A stretch of DNA of 64,000 nucleotides, from NCBI RefSeq assembly GCF_002895525.1, contig NZ_AZRL01000016.1:1-64000 (forward strand), in the 5' to 3' direction. Under the pieces are notes generated by a model that saw nothing but the letters and a program-made list of their open reading frames with translations, did not search any database and was not told the origin of the DNA. Shown in pieces: positions 56,008 through 64,000 of the stretch. The DNA is from Petrotoga olearia DSM 13574 (lineage in GTDB: Bacteria > Thermotogota > Thermotogae > Petrotogales > Petrotogaceae). Numbering within the stretch: position 1 is the first letter of the stretch; every line of letters starts with the position of its first letter. The position numbers and the translations under genes are program-made.

Positions 56008-56763
56008 ATGGCCTATGCAGAAAGATTTAAAACACCGACTTCATTAAGTGGAAAAGAGTTTACATATTGCCCTGGTTGTTCTCACGGAATTGTTCACAGA
56101 TTAATCGCTGAGGTAATTGATGAGCTAGAAATACAAGGTAAAACCATCATGGTTGCACCTGTTGGATGTTCCGTATTTGCTTATGAATTTTTTGATGTAG
56201 ACGGTACAGTAGCTGCACACGGAAGAGCACCCGCAGTTGCTACTGGTCTCAAAAGGGCCCGTCCGGATAACGTTGTTTTTACATATCAAGGTGATGGTGA
56301 CTTAGCAGCTATTGGTACAGCAGAAATAATTCATGCTGCAAATAGAGGAGAACGTATTACTACTATTTTTATAAACAATGCTATATACGGTATGACAGGA
56401 GGGCAAATGGCACCAACTACCCTTTTAGGAATGAAAACTACAACTACCCCATACGGAAGAAGAGAAAATATAGAAGGTTATCCTATTCATGTTTCAGAGG
56501 TTCTAAAAGAATTGTCAGGAGTGGCATTTCTCGCTCGTACAAAAGTTATAACTCCACAAGACGTAATAAAAACAAAAAAGTATTTAAAAAAGGCTTTTTA
56601 TGCCCAACTCAATAATATAGGCTTTGGATTAGTTGAAGTTTTATCAACATGCCCTACTAATTGGGGATTAACACCTATAGAATCTATGAAGTGGTTGGAA
56701 GATAATATGGTAAAGGAGTTTCCTTTGGGTGTATATGTTGATAAAGTGGGAAATATTCGCTAA
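56008..56763 (+). CDS. vorA: 2-oxoacid:ferredoxin oxidoreductase beta subunit (TPP-binding)
   Basis: The 251-residue subunit has the TPP/Mg motif GDGDLAAIGTAEIIHAANR and the N-terminal CPGCSHG. APVGCSVFAYEFFDVD also matches the family. The start is ATG 56008, eight bases after GAAGG; GTG 55999 lies within that site. A single CPGC pair suggests the proximal cluster is carried partly elsewhere, as in family members with a separate ferredoxin. Confidence 0.92.
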   Translation: MAYAERFKTPTSLSGKEFTYCPGCSHGIVHRLIAEVIDELEIQGKTIMVAPVGCSVFAYEFFDVDGTVAAHGRAPAVATGLKRARPDNVVFTYQGDGDLAAIGTAEIIHAANRGERITTIFINNAIYGMTGGQMAPTTLLGMKTTTTPYGRRENIEGYPIHVSEVLKELSGVAFLARTKVITPQDVIKTKKYLKKAFYAQLNNIGFGLVEVLSTCPTNWGLTPIESMKWLEDNMVKEFPLGVYVDKVGNIR

Positions 56764-56824
56764 TCATCTTATATTCCCTTGATCTCAAAAGTAACTAAGG
56801 AAATAAATAAATGGAGGTGTTTTT

Positions 56825-57367
56825 ATGTCATACCATGGATTAATAGCCGCCGGTTTTGGTGGGCAAGGGGTCATGCTTTTCGGTCAAATAATTTCTTTAG
56901 CGGCTATGATTGATGGAAAATATACCACATGGCTTCCATCCTACGGACCTGAAATGCGAGGTGGGACCGCGAACTGTACGGTAATAATTTCTGATGAATA
57001 CATAGCTTCACCGGTATTGGATGAACCGAATGAAGTTGCTGCATTCAATATTCCTTCTATGGTAAAGTTTGAAAAAGCCCTAAAAGAGAATGGATTATTG
57101 TTGATCAATTCTTCTGTAATAGATAGAAAACCAGAAAGAAAAGATATACATTTAGTAAAAGTCCCTGCTAATGAAATAGCAGAGGAACTTGGTAATTTAA
57201 AAGTTTTAAATATGGTTATGCTGGGAGCGTACTTAAAAATAACTCAAGCAGTCAGTTCTGAGGCGGTAGAGGAAGCGTTGAAAGAGAAATTAACAGGGAA
57301 AAAGAAAGACTTGTTAGAAATAAACCTAAAGGCAATAAAAGCTGGGATGAAAGAAACTGTAAAATAA
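56825..57367 (+). CDS. vorC: 2-oxoacid:ferredoxin oxidoreductase gamma subunit
   Basis: The 180-residue subunit begins with AAGFGGQGVMLFGQII and has PSYGPEMRGGTANC, both typical of the OFOR gamma domain. It completes the delta-alpha-beta-gamma set. GGAGGTG precedes the ATG and a terminator follows. Confidence 0.93.
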   Translation: MSYHGLIAAGFGGQGVMLFGQIISLAAMIDGKYTTWLPSYGPEMRGGTANCTVIISDEYIASPVLDEPNEVAAFNIPSMVKFEKALKENGLLLINSSVIDRKPERKDIHLVKVPANEIAEELGNLKVLNMVMLGAYLKITQAVSSEAVEEALKEKLTGKKKDLLEINLKAIKAGMKETVK

Positions 57368-57376
57368 GAAAATAAT

Positions 57377-57416
57377 AAAATAAATGCTGGGAATTTCCAG
57401 CATTTATTTTATTTTA
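57377..57416. terminator. Bidirectional terminator after vorC
   Basis: AAAATAAATGCTGG and CCAGCATTTATTTT form a 14-bp stem with a GAATTT loop, with T- and A-rich flanks on both sides. It ends the operon and also stops tRNA-Ser transcription coming from the right. Confidence 0.92.
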
Positions 57417-57417
57417 A

Positions 57418-57508
57418 TGGCGGAGAGAGTGGGATTTGAACCCACGGACAGCTTTTAACCATCACACGCTCTCCAGGCGTGCGCCTTCGACCACTCGGCC
57501 ATCTCTCC
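57418..57508 (-). tRNA. tRNA-Ser (anticodon GGA)
   Basis: A class II tRNA with a long variable arm. Acceptor GGAGAGA pairs with TCTCTCC, the anticodon arm CACGC-CTGGAGA-GCGTG places GGA at 34-36 and the T arm holds GGGTTCAAATCCC. CCA is encoded. Confidence 0.97.
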
Positions 57509-57586
57509 ATAATAATTATTAACTTTTCTGAAAATTATTATATCATAATAATCCCTTACCGTCAACCATTCCCAAACTAAGTATCG

Positions 57587-58597
57587 TTATATTTTAGATA
57601 TTCCCAAATTAGGAACAACATCCAAATCTAATGTATCAAACATGGTTCTTACATACTTTTCGTATCCAGCGCGGCATATCATCGCTGCATTATCAGTACA
57701 TAACGATTGTCTTGGATAATAGATATTCAATTTGTCTTTAAAAGTATTTAATTTTTTTCTCAATAAAGAGTTAGCGGCAACTCCCCCTGCAATTACAATG
57801 TCTTTTATATTTTCTTTAATTGCAAATTTAGTTACTTTATGAACTAGGGTGTCTATTATCGCTTCTTGAAATGAAGCCGCTATATCTTCTTTTTTTGAAT
57901 GGGGGTAGTCTCTTACAAAATACAAAACAGATGTTTTTAAGCCAGAAAAAGAAAAGTCGTATCCTCTATCGTACAACGGCCTTGGAAAATCGTACAATTT
58001 TTGAGCTTTTTTTGAAATTTCATCTATAACTGGCCCTCCTGGATAACCCAAATCCAAAATCCTTGCAACTTTATCAAATGCTTCTCCTGCCGCATCATCA
58101 CGTGTTTCTCCTATTATTTCAAAATCCAAGTAATCTTTAACCAACAAAATTGCTGTATGCCCACCGGAGACTAATAATGTGACAAAAGGAGGTTTCAGTT
58201 TTGGGAAATCAAGGAAGTTAGCGTATATATGGCCCATTAAATGGTTTACACCAATTAACGGTTTACCCAAGGATAATGACATCCCTTTAGCAAAACTTAC
58301 TCCAATAAGTAAGGCCCCGATTAATCCAGGGCCAAAAGATACAGCAATCGCATCTATGTTATATGGAGTTATTTCTGCTTCTTCGAAAGCTTTTAAACTT
58401 AGTTTGTACAAAACTTCGACATGTTTTCGAGCGGCAACTTCTGGTACAACACCACCAAATACCTTATGAACATCGATCTGTGAATAAACTAAATTAGAAA
58501 GAATTTTATCTTTACCTTTTAATATTGCAACAGCAGTTTCATCACATGATGTTTCTATTCCAAAAATGATAGGCTCTTTTTCGTTTTCTGTGTTCAA
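57587..58597 (-). CDS. tsaD: tRNA N6-threonylcarbamoyladenosine transferase TsaD
   Basis: The 336-residue ASKHA-fold enzyme puts threonylcarbamoyl on A37 of tRNAs decoding ANN codons. [13 protein letters not shown] and the metal-binding HLMGH are present, as is [12 protein letters not shown] near the C-terminus. It starts with TTG 58597, which overlaps the clpX stop (TTGA), so translation is coupled. Partners TsaB and TsaE are not in the window. Confidence 0.95.
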   Translation of the reverse strand: MNTENEKEPIIFGIETSCDETAVAILKGKDKILSNLVYSQIDVHKVFGGVVPEVAARKHVEVLYKLSLKAFEEAEITPYNIDAIAVSFGPGLIGALLIGVSFAKGMSLSLGKPLIGVNHLMGHIYANFLDFPKLKPPFVTLLVSGGHTAILLVKDYLDFEIIGETRDDAAGEAFDKVARILDLGYPGGPVIDEISKKAQKLYDFPRPLYDRGYDFSFSGLKTSVLYFVRDYPHSKKEDIAASFQEAIIDTLVHKVTKFAIKENIKDIVIAGGVAANSLLRKKLNTFKDKLNIYYPRQSLCTDNAAMICRAGYEKYVRTMFDTLDLDVVPNLGISKI

Positions 58598-59823
58598 GCG
58601 GTTTCTTTCCTTTTGACAGCTGGTTTTTTCTTATTTACTACCTCTTCATCTATAACAATTTTATTAACTTTATTTTTTATCTCAGGCGCTTCATACATTA
58701 TGTCAAGCATTATTTCTTCAAATATAGTCTTTAATGCCCTTGCACCTGTTCCCCGTTTCAAGGCTTGAGAACATATCTCTTTCATGGCTTGGGTTGTGAT
58801 TTCTAGATTTATACCTTCTATTTCCAACATCTTTTGATATTGCTTGAATAACGCATTCTTAGGTTCCATGGCGATCTTAACCAGGTCTTCTTCATCCAAA
58901 TCGTTAAGGGTTGAAACCACAGGGAACCTTCCTACAAATTCTGGAATTAATCCATACTTAATAAGATCATCTTGAACAATATTCTTTAAGATCTCGCCTT
59001 CTCTTTGTTTATTATTACTTTTTATGTCGGCTCCAAATCCTAAAGAAGAATCCTTTACCCTATGTTTTATTATGTCTGTTAAACCATCAAAGGCTCCTCC
59101 TGCAATGAAAAGGATCTTGGAGGTATCTATTTGGATAAATTCTTGGTAAGGATGTTTTCTTCCTCCTTGAGGAGGAACGTTAGCTAAAGTTCCTTCAACT
59201 ATTTTAAGTAATGCTTGTTGTACCCCTTCACCAGAAACATCCCTAGTAATTGAAGGATTTGGTGATTTTCGAGCAATTTTATCAATTTCATCGATATAAA
59301 TTATTCCTTTTTCAGCCCTTTTTACGTCGTAATCACAAGCTTGCAAAAGTCTTAGTATAACGTTTTCAACGTCATCTCCAACATAACCAGCTTCAGTTAA
59401 GGTTGTTGCATCTGCAATTGCAAAGGGAACGTCTAATACCTTAGCCAAAGTTTGAGCGATCAAAGTTTTTCCAGTGCCCGTAGGTCCGATCATTAAAACG
59501 TTAGATTTATCCAACTCAACGTCATTTATGTTCTTTGAAGAAAAAATTCTTTTGTAGTGATTATAAACAGCCACAGAAATTATTTTTTTTGCTGTCTCTT
59601 GGCCAATTACATATTTATCCAGTTCAGATTTAATCTCTCTTGGGGTTGGAAGAGTTTTAACCTTTGTTTCATTCTTTTCCTCTTTTTTTGCCTTATTTTC
59701 TTCAACTAACTCTTGAAAAAGATTTATACACTCATCACAGATATAAATGCCGTTTGGCCCCGCAATTAAGGCTTCTGCTTGACTTGATGGTTTACCACAA
59801 AAAGAGCAATACTTTTCCGACAT
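58594..59823 (-). CDS. clpX: ATP-dependent Clp protease ATP-binding subunit ClpX
   Basis: The 409-residue AAA+ unfoldase has an N-terminal zinc domain (Cys6, Cys9, Cys29, Cys32), Walker A GPTGTGKT near 112-119, YIDEIDKI as Walker B and the arginine-sensor region [11 protein letters not shown]. It feeds proteins to ClpP, which is not encoded nearby. AGGAGGAATT precedes the ATG. Confidence 0.97.
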   Translation of the reverse strand: MSEKYCSFCGKPSSQAEALIAGPNGIYICDECINLFQELVEENKAKKEEKNETKVKTLPTPREIKSELDKYVIGQETAKKIISVAVYNHYKRIFSSKNINDVELDKSNVLMIGPTGTGKTLIAQTLAKVLDVPFAIADATTLTEAGYVGDDVENVILRLLQACDYDVKRAEKGIIYIDEIDKIARKSPNPSITRDVSGEGVQQALLKIVEGTLANVPPQGGRKHPYQEFIQIDTSKILFIAGGAFDGLTDIIKHRVKDSSLGFGADIKSNNKQREGEILKNIVQDDLIKYGLIPEFVGRFPVVSTLNDLDEEDLVKIAMEPKNALFKQYQKMLEIEGINLEITTQAMKEICSQALKRGTGARALKTIFEEIMLDIMYEAPEIKNKVNKIVIDEEVVNKKKPAVKRKETA

Positions 59824-59902
59824 TAATAATTCCTCCTGTTCTATGTCTCTTTACTTCATATAAGATAGAAACTAATTATACCATTTCTTTGTTAAAATAG
59901 CT

Positions 59903-60793
59903 TTATAATAAGCTCATATATTTATCTCCACTATCGGGGGCAATGGTAACAATTCTTCTACCTTTTCCCATTCTATCCGAGAGTTTGATCGCTGCCGCTA
60001 TGTTTGCACCTGAAGATATCCCCACAAATAAACCTTCGTCTTTTGCAAGTCGCTTAGTCATTTCAATAGCTTCTTCATCATTTATCTGCATTATTTCGTC
60101 TACTAAATTTAGATCCAAATTATCTGGAATAAATCCCGCTCCTATGCCTTGAATCTTATGTTTACCAGGGTTACTTCCCGATATAACGGGCGAATTGGAA
60201 GGCTCTATAGCAACTATTCTAACACATTCTGAGAATGCTTTTTTCAACGCCCTTGCTACCCCGGTTATCGTTCCACCGGTTCCTACACCTGCAACAAAGG
60301 CATCCAAAGAATAGTCCATCTGTTTGATAATTTCAGGCCCTGTAGTTACTTCATGTGAATATGGATTGGCGGGATTTGAAAACTGGTTAGGCATATACCC
60401 TTTTGTTTCATTCACGATCTCTAAAGCCTTGTTTATTGCCCCCTTCATTCCTTGATCGGCGGGAGTAAGTATCAACTCGGCACCAAAAAATTTTAAAATT
60501 TTCTTTCTTTCTTCACTCATACTTTCTGGCATAGTTAATATGACTCGATAGCCTCTACTTCTACCCATTGCTGCCAAAGCTATACCGGTGTTGCCACTCG
60601 TTGGTTCTACGATGATATTTTGATTTTCATTGAGTTTGTTCTTAATTTCACCATCTTTTATCATAAAAAATGCGGGTCTATCTTTTACGCTACCTGCGGG
60701 ATTATTTTTTTCTAATTTAACAAAAACCCTTCCAGGTTGAAGGATTTTTGATAAGGTAATAATTGGAGTATTTCCTATCGACGTGTAAATCAA
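59903..60793 (-). CDS. cysK: Cysteine synthase A (O-acetylserine sulfhydrylase)
   Basis: The 296-residue PLP enzyme makes cysteine from O-acetylserine and sulfide. The PLP lysine is in NPAGSVKDRPA, PTSGNTGIALA binds substrate and GVGTGGTITG binds phosphate. The frame extends to ATG 60808, but that has no ribosome site. TTG 60793 lies five bases after AAGGTG and gives the usual N-terminus MIYTSIGNTP. The start is therefore uncertain. It lies downstream of cysE, its pathway partner. Confidence 0.93.
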   Translation of the reverse strand: MIYTSIGNTPIITLSKILQPGRVFVKLEKNNPAGSVKDRPAFFMIKDGEIKNKLNENQNIIVEPTSGNTGIALAAMGRSRGYRVILTMPESMSEERKKILKFFGAELILTPADQGMKGAINKALEIVNETKGYMPNQFSNPANPYSHEVTTGPEIIKQMDYSLDAFVAGVGTGGTITGVARALKKAFSECVRIVAIEPSNSPVISGSNPGKHKIQGIGAGFIPDNLDLNLVDEIMQINDEEAIEMTKRLAKDEGLFVGISSGANIAAAIKLSDRMGKGRRIVTIAPDSGDKYMSLL

Positions 60794-60889
60794 AAGATCA
60801 CCTTCCATCAATTTTATTTTGTTTCAGATTATATTCACAACACAATCTAACTCTGATACTTGTTTTCATAGCTTCTTAAATTGAATTAT

Positions 60890-61501
60890 CTAAATCACAA
60901 AATCCGAGTTTATTGTATTGTTTAAGTCATAGTAATTAGAAGACGGACAGTTGGTTTTTTTGATTTTTGCTGGTACACCAACTGCCAAGGATTTAGGTGG
61001 TACGTCCATTAAAACAACGGAATTAGCACCAATGACCGATTCATCTCCTATGTATATGTGTCCAAGAACCTTAGCTCCAGCGCCAATCATCACATTTTTA
61101 CCAACTATAGGGTGCCTTTTCCCTGTTGTAACATTTTTAGCTCCCAGAGTAACCCCATGGTAGATCAACGTCCCGCTACCTACACTCGCCGTTTCTCCAA
61201 TAACAACACCAAAACCGTGGTCAATAACTACTCCTGGTTCAATATAAGCAGCAGGGTGTATATCCATAGAATGAAATATTTTACTGAACACATATATCAT
61301 GTAAGCAATAGGGTATATTTTGTACCTATAAAAAAAGTTAGCAAAACGATAAGCAATCAAACCGTGAAGAGAAACCGAGGTGAAAAAAACTTTCCACTTG
61401 TTTTTGGCAACCGGATCCTTCTCAATGTACATATCTAAATCTTTTGACAAAGCTTTGAATATTCTCCCAAAATCCCGAAAAAAATTTAAAAAACCTTTCA
61501 T
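60890..61501 (-). CDS. cysE: Serine O-acetyltransferase
   Basis: The 203-residue enzyme acetylates serine. The left-handed beta-helix is shown by DIHPAAYIEPGVVIDHGFG, VVIGETASVGSG and YHGVTLGAKN, with the catalytic His in IDHG and YHGVTLG. It lacks the long N-terminal domain of enterobacterial CysE, as in short Gram-positive forms. GGGGAGTG precedes the ATG. It forms a pathway pair with cysK. Confidence 0.94.
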   Translation of the reverse strand: MKGFLNFFRDFGRIFKALSKDLDMYIEKDPVAKNKWKVFFTSVSLHGLIAYRFANFFYRYKIYPIAYMIYVFSKIFHSMDIHPAAYIEPGVVIDHGFGVVIGETASVGSGTLIYHGVTLGAKNVTTGKRHPIVGKNVMIGAGAKVLGHIYIGDESVIGANSVVLMDVPPKSLAVGVPAKIKKTNCPSSNYYDLNNTINSDFVI

Positions 61502-61636
61502 TAAATCACTCCCCGGCTAAATTAAATATAACCAAAATTGTCACTATTACAAATCAAATTATATCTTTATTTCTTTTCAAGATAAAGATGTTTTTCTAAA
61601 TTCCTGTTAACGCTTCTTCTCGATGAGATAATTAGG

Positions 61637-62707
61637 TCAAGTTAACTTTTTGAACTCTTGAACTAAAAAACTAGATCTTTTTTCGTTTTTCTTCTCTTCT
61701 AATACCAATTCATTAGGTGACAGGTAAACTATTATATTTTCTGACATTCTCGATAAAATTGAGCGAATTTTTCTAGTGTGTATTGTAATTAAATATTGAT
61801 TTTCGAAAGAATAAGGCAATTTAAAAGATATTTTTGAATTGTTGTTTTCTTTGTATATGTAACTGTTTCCTTTATTTAAAAGTAAGTAGGCGATATTACT
61901 TTCAGAAAAGGTTACATATAGTTTTGATAAAACTTTTTTTAATTCCCTTGTGTTGATTGCTTTTTCTTCAACAAAACTCTTTTTGGTTATCAACAAATTT
62001 TTATTGTAAGAAGGCGTCGATGAACATATTTTAATGAATATTCCGGGGATTCTTAGTACTATATCTTTTTTGTCTATACCAAGTTCAAGGATACTACTTT
62101 TTTTCAAGAGTTTTAAAGACTTAACTATATGTCTGGCTGAAATAAAAGGAATTTCCCTATGAAACTCCTCCCTGATATTTCCGAAAATACTGTTCAGTTT
62201 ATAATAATTACTCAAATATCCAAAAATTAAATTATCATTGAATGTAAAAAAGTCGATGATATCCCCTTCGTTGGCAGAAGCAGAAACAAAATCAAGTTTA
62301 TTTAGAAAAGACCCTATCTCTTTCTTGATTAATAAGGTAAATTCTCTACTTGTTTCGATTTGTTTGGAATCTATTTTTTCTATTTTACTATTCAATGTGA
62401 TTCCTTGAATTTCAAACGATATGAGACTATCTTCTACCGTTATTTTAACCAAAGAATCATCTTTTAATTTTTTATCCCTTATAATTCCCTTTAAGTATTG
62501 AATTGGAACGGAAGCGACCCCATCAAACGGAAGAAATTCTTTGGTAACGTTCAGATACAGTTTGGCACAACCATCTGTTGCATAAATTTTAAGGGCTCTG
62601 TCAAAATAAAAGTAAGCATTTCTGAAAGAGGGCTCAACGGAACCGCAGAATGCGTCAAGTAATTTGGTAATATTTTTTAATTGAACAAAAGTTAACCATC
62701 CTTCCAT
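61637..62707 (-). CDS. Hypothetical protein downstream of polC, possibly sliding-clamp-like
   Basis: The 356-residue protein was not assigned with certainty. Its sequence has threefold weak similarity to beta-clamp domains: RALKIYATDGCAKLYL (about 38-53) resembles the L-x-L-x-ATD strand pattern of DnaN domain 1, KKEIGSFLNKLDFVSASANEGD with LIFGYLSNYYKLNS the second, and INTRELKKVLSKLYVTFSE the third. It is translated 5 bp after polC and probably co-transcribed. A clamp paralogue or clamp-related factor for PolC is inference. The ATG has AAGGA upstream. Confidence 0.5.
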   Translation of the reverse strand: MEGWLTFVQLKNITKLLDAFCGSVEPSFRNAYFYFDRALKIYATDGCAKLYLNVTKEFLPFDGVASVPIQYLKGIIRDKKLKDDSLVKITVEDSLISFEIQGITLNSKIEKIDSKQIETSREFTLLIKKEIGSFLNKLDFVSASANEGDIIDFFTFNDNLIFGYLSNYYKLNSIFGNIREEFHREIPFISARHIVKSLKLLKKSSILELGIDKKDIVLRIPGIFIKICSSTPSYNKNLLITKKSFVEEKAINTRELKKVLSKLYVTFSESNIAYLLLNKGNSYIYKENNNSKISFKLPYSFENQYLITIHTRKIRSILSRMSENIIVYLSPNELVLEEKKNEKRSSFLVQEFKKLT

Positions 62708-62712
62708 TTATT

Positions 62713-64000
62713 TCATCCTTTAAAAAGTGACATTTGATTTGTTTCCGGTAAGCCTTTCAACACGCCTAATTCTCTTAAAGTTTCCACGTTCGTTTTGTTA
62801 CACCCGCTCTTTGCAGCAAAATCTTCTATTGATCTAAAACCATTTTCTCTTGATTTAAGAATATTTTCTGCAGCTTTTTCACCAAGATTCGGTATTTTGA
62901 TAAAAGGCACAATAAGTGAATTTCCATCTATCAAAAATTTTTTCGAATCAGATTTGTACAAATCAACCATGGTAAAGTTGAAACCTCTTAGCATCATTTC
63001 CAATGCCAACTCTAATACAACCATTTCATTTTTTTTACGAACATCCAGATCCATATTACGCAGTTCAAATATCCTTTTCTTAATAGCTTCTCGTCCGGAA
63101 AAAATAACCTTTAAGTTGAATTCATCGCCTTTGACAGAAAAATAAGTACAATAAAAGGCTAACGGATAATGGACTTTAAACCATGCGATTCTAAAAGCCA
63201 TACTAACGTAAGCAGCCGCATGAGCTTTTGGAAAGAGATATTTAATTTTTTGACAAGAAATGATAAACCACTCGGGCACTTTTAGATCTCTCATTAGTTC
63301 AATGTCTTCTTCGTTGATACCTTTACCTTTTCTTACCTTTTCCATTATTGAAAAAGCACTTTTAGGTGGAGCGCCTTTGGATAATAAATAATTCATTATA
63401 TCGTCTCTACAGGAAATTACCTCATCTAAAGTTGCAATCTTCCTATCGATCCAGTTTTTAGCTATTCCAGCCCATACATCTGTGCCATGGGATAAACCAG
63501 ATATTCTTACTAATTCAGAAAAACTCTTTGGCCTTGTGTCTTCCAACATCATTCTGACAAAGGTAGTGCCAAATTCTGGGACCCCTAACGTTCCAACGGT
63601 TGTACCCAATTCATTTTTTAAGTCTATTTTCAACGCTTTTGTAGAGGAGAACAAGCTCAAAGTCTTTTTATCGTCCATTGGGATCGCTAATGGGTCTACT
63701 CCAGTTAAATCAGACATCATTTTAATGAATGTGGGATCATCGTGACCAAGTGCATCTAATTTTACAAGATCGTTATGTATAACGTGGTAATCAAAATGAG
63801 TGGTTTGAACACTTGATTTAGTGTCATTGGCAGGGAACTGAATTGGTGTATAATCGTAAACTTCATCTTCTTTTGGAACTATCATCAGTCCACCAGGATG
63901 TTGTCCTGTCGTTCGTTTTACCCCTGTTATCGCCTTAACTATTCGCGTTATCTCGCTATTCTTCACAATCCCTTGCTCTTCGCAATATTTTTTAGCGAAA
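62713..64000 (-). CDS. polC: DNA polymerase III PolC-type, C-terminal part (partial)
   Basis: The frame is open to the right edge, so the N-terminus, exonuclease and catalytic aspartates are missing. The visible 429 or so residues include TGQHPGGLMIVPKEDEVYDYTPIQFPANDT, FGTTFVRMMLEDTRP, ISGLSHGTDVW and KAHAAAYVSMAFRIAWFKVHYP, all typical of PolC fingers and tail, followed by a helix-hairpin-helix (FIKIPNLGEKAAENIL). A GTG at 63966 is internal and not a start. The end, MSLFKG, resembles the clamp-binding tail QMSLF. Confidence 0.95.
   Translation of the reverse strand, partial: FAKKYCEEQGIVKNSEITRIVKAITGVKRTTGQHPGGLMIVPKEDEVYDYTPIQFPANDTKSSVQTTHFDYHVIHNDLVKLDALGHDDPTFIKMMSDLTGVDPLAIPMDDKKTLSLFSSTKALKIDLKNELGTTVGTLGVPEFGTTFVRMMLEDTRPKSFSELVRISGLSHGTDVWAGIAKNWIDRKIATLDEVISCRDDIMNYLLSKGAPPKSAFSIMEKVRKGKGINEEDIELMRDLKVPEWFIISCQKIKYLFPKAHAAAYVSMAFRIAWFKVHYPLAFYCTYFSVKGDEFNLKVIFSGREAIKKRIFELRNMDLDVRKKNEMVVLELALEMMLRGFNFTMVDLYKSDSKKFLIDGNSLIVPFIKIPNLGEKAAENILKSRENGFRSIEDFAAKSGCNKTNVETLRELGVLKGLPETNQMSLFKG

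Noticed and set aside
62713-63966. Complete gene starting at GTG 63966
   Set aside because: The frame continues to the window edge with PolC-like sequence and no ribosome site precedes the GTG.

Overview
The window looks like a piece of chromosome from a Thermotogota bacterium, most likely a Petrotoga-like species. This is inferred from gene content and no search was run. The DNA is AT-rich and genes are densely packed in operons. Pointers to the phylum are maltodextrin ABC permeases with very large extracytoplasmic inserts, gap-pgk-tpi with TIM out of frame behind pgk (Thermotoga makes a PGK-TIM fusion), a PolC-type polymerase, and a 2-oxoacid:ferredoxin oxidoreductase / phosphotransbutyrylase / butyrate kinase cluster.

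Layout. 1-280: 3' end of a group II intron, abutting raiA. 287-6603 (-): osmC, mrp, a secreted GH13 amylase, priA and raiA. 6816-8204 (-): tryptophanase. 8316-10187 (+): tRNA-Thr, tRNA-Gly and a uridine-kinase-like ATPase. 10262-15944 (-): malE-malF-malG, behind a promoter carrying a striking 10-bp-phased TAATC array. 16128-19724 (-): parvulin, QueT-like transporter, oxaloacetate decarboxylase alpha. 20167-21343: an orphan small gene converging on a GNAT gene. 21478-24519 (-): gap, pgk, tpiA. 24618-31291 (-): ybaB, MoxR/VWA pair, a beta-propeller-like protein, RNase G, pth and rplY. 31473-38669 (-): prs, glmU, ruvA, folC, valS. 38749-40164 (-): an MFS transporter. 40339-46276 (+): AMMECR1, radical SAM, ApbE, NusG-II, Gx transporter, Maf, RadC and an orphan helical protein. 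46630-49157: ahcY and glyA, convergent. 49443-57367 (+): aminotransferase, Buk, Ptb, Buk, ATPase and the four OFOR subunits. 57418-64000 (-): tRNA-Ser, tsaD, clpX, cysK, cysE, a possible sliding-clamp-like protein and the end of polC.

How it fits together. The amylase and MalEFG point to growth on maltodextrins feeding glycolysis (gap-pgk-tpi). The 49-57 kb operon reads as an amino-acid-oxidising ATP-yielding route: transamination, ferredoxin-linked oxidative decarboxylation to acyl-CoA, phosphorolysis and kinase. The malE promoter and the promoter of this amino-acid operon share the same TAATC array with the same distance (32 bp) to the -10 box, which suggests one unknown activator links the sugar and amino-acid branches.

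Other notable points are an A10 slippery run at the pgk stop codon that joins PGK to TIM by a -1 shift, an apparent AUA start for glmU behind a strong Shine-Dalgarno sequence, four copies of a conserved GC-rich leader element in the same orientation ahead of unrelated genes, and a mosaic dispersed repeat in two intergenic regions.
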